Assembly: GCA_020205615.1 (NCBI GenBank) | Contig: CM035153.1 | Location: 100,833,735-100,897,734, forward strand | DNA from: Panax quinquefolius | Lineage: Eukaryota > Streptophyta > Magnoliopsida > Apiales > Araliaceae | Length of the DNA: 64,000 nt | Direction: 5' to 3' | Shown here: piece by piece, positions 11,146 to 21,975 of the stretch | How the letters are laid out: the number at the start of each line of letters is the position of its first letter | Numbering within the stretch: the stretch's first letter is position 1 | Program-made: the position numbers and the translations under genes | The notes under the pieces: generated by a model | Database searches by the model: none | What the model was told of the DNA's origin: nothing | What the model saw: the letters and a program-made list of their open reading frames with translations, nothing else

Positions 11146-12474
11146 TTTTTTTTGGCTAAGTTTGTTTTTGATAAAAGAACCATAAATACAAAGGCAAAGG
11201 GGCATACCCCAGAGGCTATAGGGGAATCATCAAAAGACAGGCCTCCTGATGATCAACTTATAGAAGCAAACATGGAAACCCCCAAGAATACAGGAAAATA
11301 TAACTAATCAGTAATTACAACCATATGTGATACGAAGAACATTTTCGATCCGCTTATGAAACTTTGAAGACGAGGAGAGCCTTGATTTTATAAGTTGCAC
11401 AATCTTTTTTGCCAAAATGAGAGGAGGCAGTTTTGCTTTGTCATGAACCATAGTATTTTGAGCTCCCCAGAGTTTATACACAGTGGTAGCAAAAATGAGC
11501 TTTAGGATTTCGGACATCATAAATTTGCCTTTGAACTGCAAAATGTACTGTACCAAATTATCCCAATCAATAGGGACTATCCGCCAATTTCCAACAGCCA
11601 AACCAGCTGAAATAACATTTGAGGAATATGAGCAGTTGAAAAATAAATGAGTAAAACACTCCGGAGAACTACTGCAGAAGGGACAGTCCAAAGGCTGATA
11701 GCGAGAATAGGATAGAAACTGATCATTGGTGGGCAGTCTCTGATGTAGTGCCAGCCATAAGATAAAGGAGAAGTGAGGGATATGACGCTTAAACCATAGC
11801 AGATTTGCCCAGGCCACAGTCTGACCCCTATGTCGAATAGAATCCCAAACACTTTTTACCTTGACAGTTCTAATGTCCTCCTTATCCCAGAAGATAGTAT
11901 CCTCAGCAGATGGGGCAGGAACATTGTGGAACAATTGTCGAAATTGCATGATTTCGTGGTGATTGCTAGAAGGCAAGGACCAGGAAGATTGCGAACTGAT
12001 GGAGGAGACCCGAGCAATAATGGGTAGACCAGAGTTTTAGATTAGGATATCCGAAGGAGAAATAGACTGACCATTCAACCAAGGGTCATTCCACAGACTG
12101 AAAGAGAGACTATTTCCCACACGGTATCTGAAAAACTTCATAGCAGTAGGTCTTAAGCTTAGAATCTTGTGCCAGATCCACGAGCAGTCAGAAAGAGTGA
12201 CAATATGCCAAAAATTTCTAGATTTCAGAATAGTGGCTTGTATCCACAAAGCCCAAATAAAGGTAGGAGCGAGAGAGAGTATCTTGAGTAAGTGTTTGGT
12301 GATAAGGGCAAAGTTCCAGTTGACAAGGTTTTTAACATCAAGGCCCCCCTCATCATGAGGCACAAAACAGGTCCTTCTAAGAGACTTTAGCCCGTACTTT
12401 TGTAATGGTGATCCCTTCCAAAGGAATTTGCAAAGTATTGATTGAATAGATCGCATCATAGATTTAGGAAGGAT
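11146..12474 (-). mobile_element. L1-type LINE, 3' part (split by element B)
   Basis: This is the downstream part of a plant LINE whose upstream part is at 36071 to about 37260. Insertion of element B with duplication AGGAT separates them. The 3' end on the minus strand is a short A tract (T8 at 11146-11153) preceded by the TTTATCAAAAACAAACTT type of tail. I could not find the LINE's own target duplication. Confidence 0.85.
11308..12474 (-). pseudogene. LINE ORF2 C-terminal part with zinc-binding RT tail
   Basis: From 12459 the minus strand encodes a post-RT region (SILCKFLWKG..., DEGGLDVKNL motif) typical of plant non-LTR RTs. After one in-frame TAA near 12022 it continues in the same frame to 11308. 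The second half (11976-11308, about 220 residues) has the zf-RVT pattern: a VWDSI start, WANLLWFKRHIPHFSFILWLA, then a CPFCSSSPE...THLFFNC metal-binding box. In the intact element this follows the RT domain now found at 36115-36951. The stop looks like CAA to TAA. Non-functional. Confidence 0.85.
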
Positions 12475-13471
12475 TGTAATAACCGTGAATTTTAAGTCAA
12501 TATATATATATGTACATTATTGAAATTTAAAACTTTGTGTTATACAGTGATTTAATATGTGACAACATATGTGAAGTGGTGCATGGGTCAATTAACATAT
12601 ATGCTATAGTTATGGATATATACATTTATAGATTTCATTAAAAATGAAAGCTTCGTAACCTAATTATACATTAGGTGAGATAATTAAATAACCTAAGGGT
12701 TATGGTAATAAGGAAAGGTTAGTATTTAATATGTGTATTAACTTAAGTGGATAATCTTATTATTTCAAGTTACTAATAATTTTAAACCTAATTCTTGAAA
12801 ACCTAATTAGGTTATGAGCTAAAGTCACATGTTTAGGTAATTAAATTTCATAAGATTAGGAATGAAAACCCTAAATAATCAAATTGGATAACATATATTA
12901 AAATTGCTAGACTATATTTATTACATGGCCCAAAACAATTAAGGAGGGAGCCCAAAGGAAATAAAATGCAAACCAATACTTAGCCCACTTGATTAAGGGT
13001 ATTTTAGACTTTTGATTAATCAAATTTGTGCATTAAAATAAAAGCTAAATGGAGGATATAATTGAAAGTAGTATGCACACAAGCCAATCATGTTTGATGA
13101 TAAAGCATATACTTTGTAACAATCTTATTCATTTATTAATAAAAAGTATTAATTTATTAAAGGCTTTTAATTATCTACACGATGTTGTTTTATAATATGT
13201 GATAAACCCATAGTTTTAAGCAATGCTTTTAGAATAATGATGATGATCATTCTAATGAGATCTAAATTCTTAGAAAGCTTAAAACTAAAATAGTTCCCAA
13301 TCATTGGATTACTAAATTGGGGATTAGTGAATCCGGATAGATTGGTACATACGTTTAACTTTTCATTGGATGAGGATGATTGATCTCACGATCATTTGTG
13401 TGGAGACACTAAAGCAAAATACGTGGGTGCTTATTAGAGAATAAGTTCAATTTGAACGTGGGCTCGCTAAG

Positions 13472-15876
13472 TGTGACGCCCCAAAATTAGGTATCGTCAC
13501 CCATCTTGAGTCGCCACTTACATGGTACATAAATTCAAATACAACTTACTAATATAATAAATGTATACAATACGACATAAATCGTGAGTTTGAATACAAA
13601 TATTGTCTCTTTGGATATTATACAAACTCAAAAGGAGTCCTCATTACAACTATTATCACACTATTTCACGTAATAGTGAGGACTACTAATGCTATCCTCC
13701 GGACCATTACTTACGTTCCCAGACTCGTCCAAATTATGTTCTCATTTCACAAGAGAACAGTGAAAAAAGAAAGGGTGAGCTCAACTAGCCCAAGAAGAAA
13801 TATTATGACTAAGATAATGCGTAATAAATTATCATTAGCCTTCAACAAAGTGTTAAACCGATAAAATACAATAGACAACCGGTTTAATCTGCGGTTTATA
13901 AGCAATCCATTAAAAGAGTCAAGTAGAAATAAAGTCTACTATCTTTTAGGTTTTAAAAGGTTTTCATCAATTTTTATCATTTGAGACTCGACAATAAATA
14001 AACCACCACATCAATCATCCCCTGTATCACTGCGGTCAAGGATTTTCATCAAATTATCAATGGTCATGACTATACCGAATCACCCCGGTCATAATCATAC
14101 CAAAAATTATCCATCAACGCATTACGAGCCACCGAGGACTTTGTCACATCATTTATATCAAGTCATGATTATACCGAATGATCCTCGTCATAATCATACT
14201 AAGTTCATCTATGCACGTAAGCCAAAGATAACATAATATAACATGAGGATGATGACAATGACATAATAATTCAATAAAACAAGTTCAAGAATTATTTAAT
14301 CCATGAATTATTAACGTCCAAATTGTCAACATGATCTTTGTTTACGAGAGAGTAAAATTCAAGAATGATCGGAAGAATATTTCCATGAAAAGATCTTTGG
14401 ATGAAACGCAAATATCAAGGATATTCTACTAATTTCATGGAGTATAGAAGTCAAAGTTTTAACCAACCGGGTATAATAAAGAATGGAATAACAAAAGAAA
14501 TCACCATGCATGCGGTGCCAGATGTAGCGAGTTATTCCAACAGAATAATAATAAACGGAACCGTGTCGGTGAAATTCACAATTTATGGGATGTTCCAACA
14601 GAATAATAAAGATGGAACCGGATCCTGTAAAACACAGATAGGATATTCCAACAGAATAATAAAGATTTTAACCCGGTCCTGTGTAAAACACTGACATGTG
14701 ATGTTCCAACAGAATAATAAAGATTTTAACCGTGTCCGGTGTAAAACACACATGCATGTGATGTTCCAATGAATAATAGAAGAATGTCACCAAGTATAGG
14801 GTAAACTGCCGCATACACGAGTTATTCCAATGTAATAATAAGCAATGGAATAACATAAGGATTTCACCAAGTATAGGGTATCTGCGTATACAAAGTTATG
14901 TATAGGGTATGCCACTTTTACAGTTATTCCAATGTAATAATAGTGAATGGAATAATGTAAGTTCTCTTCAAGAAGAAAGAATAACACCCCTCACCGTAAA
15001 AAAAACCTGAATATAGAAGTAGTGAAGTAGCAGAATACTCTTCTTCTTTCTATAATTTTCTCTCTATAGCTTCTCTCTATAATTTCTCTCTCTAGAGTTT
15101 CAATGAATTAAGTAAGAAAATAATGAAGGAATGAGCTTCTATTTATAGGAAAATGGAATGCATAATGAATTAATCCATGAAACTATCCAGATTGATTTAC
15201 TTTAATCGACGGTCCATATTTAAAGAAAAATCTTTTAAATAAAATATAATATATTCTATTTATATAAAAATATTTTACTATGCAAACACTATGCAATACT
15301 ATGCAAAACATATACAAAACACTATGCAACACTATGCATAATAAAATATAATATATTCTATTTATAGAATAACTTTAATAAAGTATTCTATTTTATATAA
15401 AAAGATGTTTCGCTTTTATTACGTTAATAATACGAATAAAACAAAACGTCATTATCGCTATAATAATTCATATTATTAATCGACAATAATGGAATCAAAC
15501 CGGTGACTTCTCACATAAACATCAATAATCAATACTGGTGTCTACTATGCAACCACACGTATTCTTTGTACTTTTACTACCGAGTAGTTCAACAAAGATC
15601 AACCAGTAAAACTTCCGCCGTTATTTCATATAAAATATTTTGTCGTTTTCAATCCGACAATAATTACATTATAGGTCCACCAATGATTGAGTTGTTATCG
15701 AATATTCCTGCTAAACCCGAATATTCCCCACCAATCGAATATAATATAACCACTTGCATAGTTTGCAAAATTTATAAATACTACCCACAACTATAATATT
15801 ATCTCAAATTCACACCACAATATTAAAAATTATTTCACCAAATTTAAATCTTTATTAATAAAATCTGGGTCTCACA
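13472..15876 (-). repeat. 3' LTR of A'
   Basis: The plus strand starts TGTGACGCCCC and ends GGGTCTCACA. It aligns along its length with 19563-21975. The TATA box (sense CTATAAAT) is at about 15139-15149. Between 14390 and 14970 there is a run of short palindrome-containing repeats. Confidence 0.92.
15139..15149 (-). promoter_or_regulatory. TATA box of A' 3' LTR
   Basis: The sense strand reads CCTATAAATAG, followed downstream by a GAGAGAGAAATT-type purine-rich leader. The other A' LTR has the same arrangement near 21228-21238. Confidence 0.55.
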
Positions 15877-15891
15877 ATCTCCCTCCTTATG
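15877..15891 (-). promoter_or_regulatory. Polypurine tract of A'
   Basis: The sense strand reads CATAAGGAGGGAGAT immediately before the LTR start TGTGAGACC. The equivalent tract of A2 is at 56307-56320. Confidence 0.75.
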
Positions 15892-15989
15892 GAATTTAAG
15901 CCCTCGAAATTAGAATGCGTACACTGGTATGATAAAGAGATGAGGATACCTTGAATACCTTTATCGCTTAAAAATATTAAATTCATCTT

Positions 15990-18228
15990 TGAAATCACTA
16001 AAGCTATTCATTAACAATTCATCTTTGCACTACAAAGCTAAAGATATACAACTCAGAAAACCAATAATGCTAAGACGCAAATTAATAGTATCACGACCAC
16101 GAATTATCCATGCACCAATCGGCCAAGGATATTCGTGTTTTCAATTACGGTTATGATTATACCGAACAATCCCTGGTCATAATCATACCAAGTCCATCTA
16201 TGCACGTAAGCCACAAATGACTTTGAACGCATCCATGAATTAATATTTCATTCTTTGAGACTCAGCTCAATAATTAATCCACATCATCGAATCATCCCTG
16301 CACTACAGGCCAAGGATATTCATTAGTATCACGACCACAAATTATCCATGCACTACGGCCAAGATAATTGTGTTTTCAATTACTGATTATGATTATACCG
16401 AACAATCCACGTCATAATCATACCAAGTCCATCTATGCACGTAAGCCACGATGACTTTGAACACATCCATGAATTAATATTTCATTCACGAGAGACTCAT
16501 TTCAATAATTAATCCACATCATCGAATCATCCCTGCACTACAGGCCAAGGATATTCATTAGTATCACGACCACAAATTATCCATGCACTACGGCCAAAGA
16601 TAATTGTGTTTTCATTTACGGTTATGATTATACCGAATAATCCGTGGTCATAATCATACCAAGTCCATCTATGCACTTTCAGAATACGAGATGACTTTCA
16701 ACATAATATAAACATGAGGATAATGATATAAAGAATCAATCAAATGAGATAAAGGATAAATATTAAACATTTATAATATAATTTATCCAGGATTCAAGAA
16801 TATCCCCATGTTATCAATCATTTAATAATCTCATAATCTAATAACATTAATATTATAACAATATTTTAATCACTTCTTAAATTTATAAACAATTTATCTT
16901 AATTGTTTACACTTTACCATATAATGCATTTAATCATTCAAAAATGTCATACTCATAAGATATCATCACCAATTATCAAATCCCTCATCAAAAATATGCA
17001 TATACTATATATAGGATTCTCTAGCCATAAAATCCTATTTTCAACTTTGTTACTTCACATAACATATTTAACTCATATGTTCAGTAATTAAACTATTTTC
17101 ATGAAAAATACCAAATCAGCCCCAAAAATATTTCTTTTCTGGGATTTAGCATAATATAGTCCCATAATGAAAATATATTTTTTCTCGGATTTTTAAAATT
17201 CATTTACTATTTTTAAAAATCAATTTCCACTTAATTCCTTAAGAAATTAGCTACCTCAAGTTTAACTCCAAAATTCCCAAATCTTGGCAGGACCTTACAC
17301 ATGTTAACGTGAGCTTCCAGTTTAAATTTCATGGTCATCGGAGTTATAGAACTCCGGTTATAGCGTTTTTTTCGTTCCTAAAAACCTAAATATTGAAATA
17401 GTCATAACTTGCTCATTTTAAGTCGTAATGAGCTCATTTTTGGACAGGAGGTACTTTATACCATATACTTTCATGTCCCAAAAGGCCAGAATTTTTCTCA
17501 TAATTTAAGTGGCCGAAACAGCCTCTCTAAAATCATGGCAGAAGCTTTTTCGGTTTTGCAGCTTTGCACTCCTTTGCTAAAATCAGTCCACACAAAAATC
17601 TACAGCACCTTTTCCAGTAATTCCACTTGGATTAGTTAGGTAACTCATAGATCTAACTCTAGGACTTGACCACATTCAAAAATTCAAAATATAATAGGAG
17701 ATATGGTCAATTTAATTTCATGTTACGTTTTTCACTAAAATCGATTTTCAACTCTTTGTGATTTCTAAGAAACTTTCATGTTTTTACGTACTAACCAACA
17801 TAACTCATCATAAAACTTACTAATACTTCATATACCCATGATTTTCATTATTCCAATGCTTTTATTATGACTTTCATCATAAACCACGTAAACCTGCTTT
17901 ATTTAGTTGAAGAAATATTTGAGGGTTTAAGAAATGGGTTTTTATCTTCGGGTCAATACAAAATTCGATTTCACGCTCTAGGGTAGGCTAGGAAATCTTC
18001 AAGAATACGTCAAGAAATTTATTAATGATAGAAATATCATTCAAAATCACATTTTATCCAAGACTTGGATAGTACGTCACATTGATACCAACCGTGACTT
18101 CTATCCCTTAACCTAGATAGCACCTCACAATGATACCTATAAACTTGCCATCTTCATTCGCCTACTGAAAGTCCGGCTTGCATTCCACACAAGGAAGTCA
18201 ACAACGAAAGGTTCGGAGCTCTTTTCTT
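15990..18228 (-). other. Non-coding interior of A' with tandem repeats
   Basis: There is no pol here. From about 16090 to 16725 three copies of a unit of roughly 237 bp carry the phrases CACTACAGGCCAAGGATATT and GGTCATAATCATACC, which also occur in family A LTRs. From about 17100 to 17900 the sequence resembles gypsy LTR promoter regions. No credible reading frame was found. The stretch looks assembled from LTR pieces. Confidence 0.55.
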
Positions 18229-18700
18229 ATGGCTTGATATAACAAAGATGATTAACTTTAGGGTTTGGTTACTTTGAATTAAGATAACAGGTTGGTTATG
18301 AATATAAAAGCTAACAACCTTACGAAAAAGCATGATGATTAGCTAACCAATTGATTCCTAAAAATCACATCAAAGGCAAGTATTTTCAAAAAGATAAGAT
18401 CGACAGTAACGTGAAAATGTTTATTTGAATCAACAAGATTTAAAAATAGTAGCGCGTAACGAAAGGCTCCTACTAACGGTTTCAACCAATAAGTCAAAGT
18501 TTAACTTCTTGAGTCAAATTTAAACGTTGAACACAACTAGGTGAAATAAAAGAGTGGGTAGAACTTGTATTGAATAAAGTATAGATTTCGCATTAATTTA
18601 TAATTAACTTACCCGTAATAACTTCGTTCGATTTCTCGATAAACGCTCTCGCTTAAATTACCGAAGTTTGACTTTACTATAGGTACATTCCACCCTTAAG
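18229..18700 (-). pseudogene. Protease-region remnant in A'
   Basis: By eye the stretch aligns with 61950-62360 of element A2, which encodes the gag-protease junction and protease. Shared landmarks are ATAACAGGTTGGTTA and a following CCAATTGATTCCTA-type block. Small indels break every frame and the aspartic protease motif is not readable. Confidence 0.6.
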
Positions 18701-19030
18701 TGCTTCTTCACATTCCCGATCCATTATTTGAATCATTATTCTCCGATCCATATCGAATTCGGGTTGACCGCTATGCATGTGGTAATTAGAATTCGATGTT
18801 GGGTTCTCCCAATTCTTGTCATCCAAAAGCAAAGTCCATTTCATCTATTTTGGCTTTATTGGATCGGACGTCTTTTTCTACACTATCAACGCGTTGTGCA
18901 ACTTTTACCCATGCATCGCCTATTCTCCTTCGTTCGATTGTTTCTTCTTTTAGCTGATATTTGATTTTTAAATTCTCGATTCCAACTTTAATATCTTACA
19001 CCCTCGCCAAAGCGTGATTTTGTTCGAGCA

Positions 19031-19447
19031 TCACATATCGGGTAACCCAATTTTGAATTGTTGTATCCCTTTGTTCCACTGACCGTTTGCGTTCTTCAAC
19101 TCGTTTTCTTCTAGCTCACGAACACGATTTTGTAATTCTAAGTTTTGATCATAAATTTCTTCTAACCAATTCTCCTCTTCTTCCTCTTCTTCCTCTTCTT
19201 CCTCACTTTCACCGCTACCTCTGCTACCTGCGCAACTAGCTCTGGGTGCAACAATTAGTTCTTCATTCACTACGTGGATATCTCTAATTTGTTCCTCGTC
19301 GACAATCGCATTAACTCGATTAGTGATTAAAGGTGTCACAACTATCACATTCACTCCATTGTGAATATTTTCACCGCCATTTCCAAACACCGCCACAACA
19401 CAAGGGTTAATTAATATATCAAATATTATCCCTATACTCGTGACCAA
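19031..19447 (-). CDS. Acidic coiled-coil protein in gag position of A'
   Basis: This is a 138-residue frame 115 bases inside the primer site, where the gag of A2 begins. The segment around VAVFGNGGENIHNGVN matches the gag start of A2 (MAAENVNNGVY), with the ancestral start codon now GTG; the frame shown begins upstream at MVTSIG. After residue 80 comes an all-Glu run of 11 encoded by a TCT/TCC repeat, then a predicted coiled coil (EEIYDQNLELQNRVRELEENEL). No capsid or zinc knuckle follows. It may be a truncated gag or a short derived protein. It is also possible that it is not translated. Confidence 0.5.
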   Translation of the reverse strand: MVTSIGIIFDILINPCVVAVFGNGGENIHNGVNVIVVTPLITNRVNAIVDEEQIRDIHVVNEELIVAPRASCAGSRGSGESEEEEEEEEEEENWLEEIYDQNLELQNRVRELEENELKNANGQWNKGIQQFKIGLPDM

Positions 19448-19547
19448 TTAAATACCAAATAAACTTAGGTAGGTCATACTAGCGAAGGAATTTCCGCCTC
19501 TCCCCTCCTAGTTCTTATCTCACATCTTAGCCAGGATCATATCCTAA

Positions 19548-19559
19548 GCTCGATACCAA
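19548..19559 (-). promoter_or_regulatory. Primer binding site of A', tRNA-iMet-like
   Basis: The sense strand reads TTGGTATCGAGC beside the right LTR. It differs by a small change from the common plant site TGGTATCAGAGC. The same variant occurs in A2. Confidence 0.65.
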
Positions 19560-19562
19560 CCG

Positions 19563-21975
19563 TGGCGCCCCAAAATTAGGTATACGTCACCCATCTTGAG
19601 TCGCCACTTACATGGTACATAAATTCAAATACAACTTACTAATATAACAGGTGTACAATATACGACATAAATCGTGAGTTTGAATACAAATATTGTCTAC
19701 TAGATATTATACAAACTCAAAAGGAGTCCTCATTACAACTATTATCACACTATTTCACGTATAGTGAGGACTACTAATGCTATCCTCTCGGACCATTACT
19801 TACGTTCCCCGACTCGTCTCAAATTATGTTCTCATTTCTGAAGAGAACAAAGTGAAAGAAAGGGTGAGCTCAACTAGCCCAAGAAGAAATATTATGACTA
19901 AGATAATGCGAATAAATTATCATTAGCCTTCAACAATGTTAAACCGATAAAATACAATAGACAACCGGTTTAATCTGCGGTGAATAAGCAATCCATTAAA
20001 AGAGTCAAGTAGAGAATAAAGTCTACTATCTTTTTTAGTTTTAAAAGGTTTTCATCAATTTTATCATTTGAGACTCACTTAATAAATAAACCACCACATC
20101 TAATCATCCCCGTACCACGGGCCAAGGATTTTCATCAAATTATCAATGGTCATGACTATACCGAATCACCCCCGGTCATAATCATACCAAAATTATCCAT
20201 CATCGCATTACATGAGCCAATCGAGGACTTTGTCACATCATTTATATCAAGTCATGATTATACCGAATGATCCTCGGTCATAATCATACTAAGTTCATCT
20301 ATGCACGTAAGCCAAAGATAACATAATATAACATGAGGATGATGACAATGACATAATAATTCAATAAAACAAGTTCAAGAATTATTTAATCCATGAATTA
20401 TTAACGTCCAAATTGTCAACATGATATCTTTGTTTAGAGAGTAAAATTCAAGAATGATCGGAAGAATATTTCCATGAAAAGATATTTGGATGAAACGCAA
20501 ATATCAAGGATATTCTACTAATTTCATGGAGTATAGAAGTCAAAGTTTTAACCAACCGGGTATAATAAAGAATGGAATAACAAAAGAAATCACCATGCAT
20601 GCGGTACTTATGTAGGCAGTTATTCCAACGTAATAATAATAACGGAACCAATCGTCGTGAAATTCACAATTCCGACAGGATGTTCCAACAGAATAATAAA
20701 GATGGAACCAGATCCGGTGTAAAACACACGAGATAGGATATTCCAACGAGAATAATAATAAAGATTTTAACCAGTCCTGTGTAAACACATGCATGTGGAT
20801 GTTCCAACAGAATAATAAAGATTTTAACCAGTCCTGTAAAACACACGCATGATGTTCCAACGAATAATAGAAGAATGTCACCAAGTATAGGTAAATGGCA
20901 GCGTATACAGGTTATTCCAATGTAATAATAAGCAATGGAATAACATAAGGATTTCACCAAGTATAGGTATATGCCACAGACAAAAGTTATGTATAGGGTA
21001 TGCCACTTTTACAAAAGTTATTCCAATGTAATAATAGTGAATGGAATAATGAAGTTCTCTTCAAGAAGAAAGAATAACACCCCTTACCGTAAAAGAACTG
21101 AATATAGAAGTAGTGAAGTAGCAGAATACTCTTCTTCTTTCTATAATTTTCTCTCTATAGCTTCTCTCTATAATTTCTCTCTCTAGAGTTTCAATGAATT
21201 CGTAAGAAAATAATGAAGGAATGAGCTTCTATTTATAGGAAAATGGAATGCATAGTAACTAATCCATGAACGGTCCAGATTGATTTACTTTAATCTGACG
21301 GTCCATATTTAAAGAAAAATCTTTTAAATAAAATATAATATATTCTATTTATATAAAAATATTTTACTATGCAAACACTATGCAATACTATGCAAAACAC
21401 TATGCAAAACACTATGCAACACTATGCATAATAAAATATAATATATTCTATTTATAGAATAACTTTAATAAAGTATTCTATTTTATATAAAAAGATGTTT
21501 CAGTTTTATTACGTTAATAATACGAATAAAACAAAACGTCATTATCGCTTATAATAATTCATATTATTAATCGACAATAATGGAATCAAACCTGTGACTT
21601 CTCACATAAACATCAATAATCAATACCGTATGTACTATGCAACCACACGACACATCGTATTTTTTTACTACTCTGAAAGTAGTTCAACAAAGATCAACGG
21701 TAAAACTTCCGCCGTTATTTCAATAAAATATTTTTGTCGTTTTCTCGATCCGAAAATAATTTACATTATGGGGTCCACCAATGATTGAGTAGTTATACGA
21801 ATATTCCTGCTAAACCTAATATTCCCCACCAATCGAATATAATATAACCACTTGCATACTTTGCAAAATTTATAAATACTACCCACAACTATAATATTAT
21901 CTCAAATTCACACCACAATATTAAAAAATTATTTCACCAAATTTAAATCTTTATTAATAAAATTGGGGTCTCACA
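19563..21975 (-). repeat. 5' LTR of A'
   Basis: This is the partner of 13472-15876. The inner edge reads TGGCGCCCC on the plus strand instead of TGTGACGCCCC, a difference also seen in A2. Most differences from the other LTR are indels of 1-4 bases. Confidence 0.9.

Larger units (their letters stand above)
13472..21975 (-). mobile_element. Non-autonomous gypsy element A' (family A relative)
   Basis: Both LTRs are present (13472-15876 and 19563-21975) with the target duplication CTAAG at 13467-13471 and 21976-21980. The purine tract is inside the left LTR and the primer site is beside the right LTR, so the sense strand is minus. The 3.7-kb interior retains about 60 bases matching the pol 3' end of A2, a protease-region remnant near 18229-18700, and a novel acidic coiled-coil frame in the gag position. 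RT, RNase H and integrase are absent. The remaining interior includes LTR-leader-like tandem repeats. It would need enzymes from elsewhere to move (inference). Confidence 0.9.

Noticed and set aside
10933..11307. Plus-strand frame of 124 codons across the MITE end and LINE tail
   Set aside because: It spans two unrelated elements and reads through the MITE palindromes and the LINE 3' tail; no domain.
20448..20960. Tyr/Ile-rich minus-strand frames in the A' LTR
   Set aside because: They are the translation of the palindromic repeat run; the partner LTR breaks the frames.
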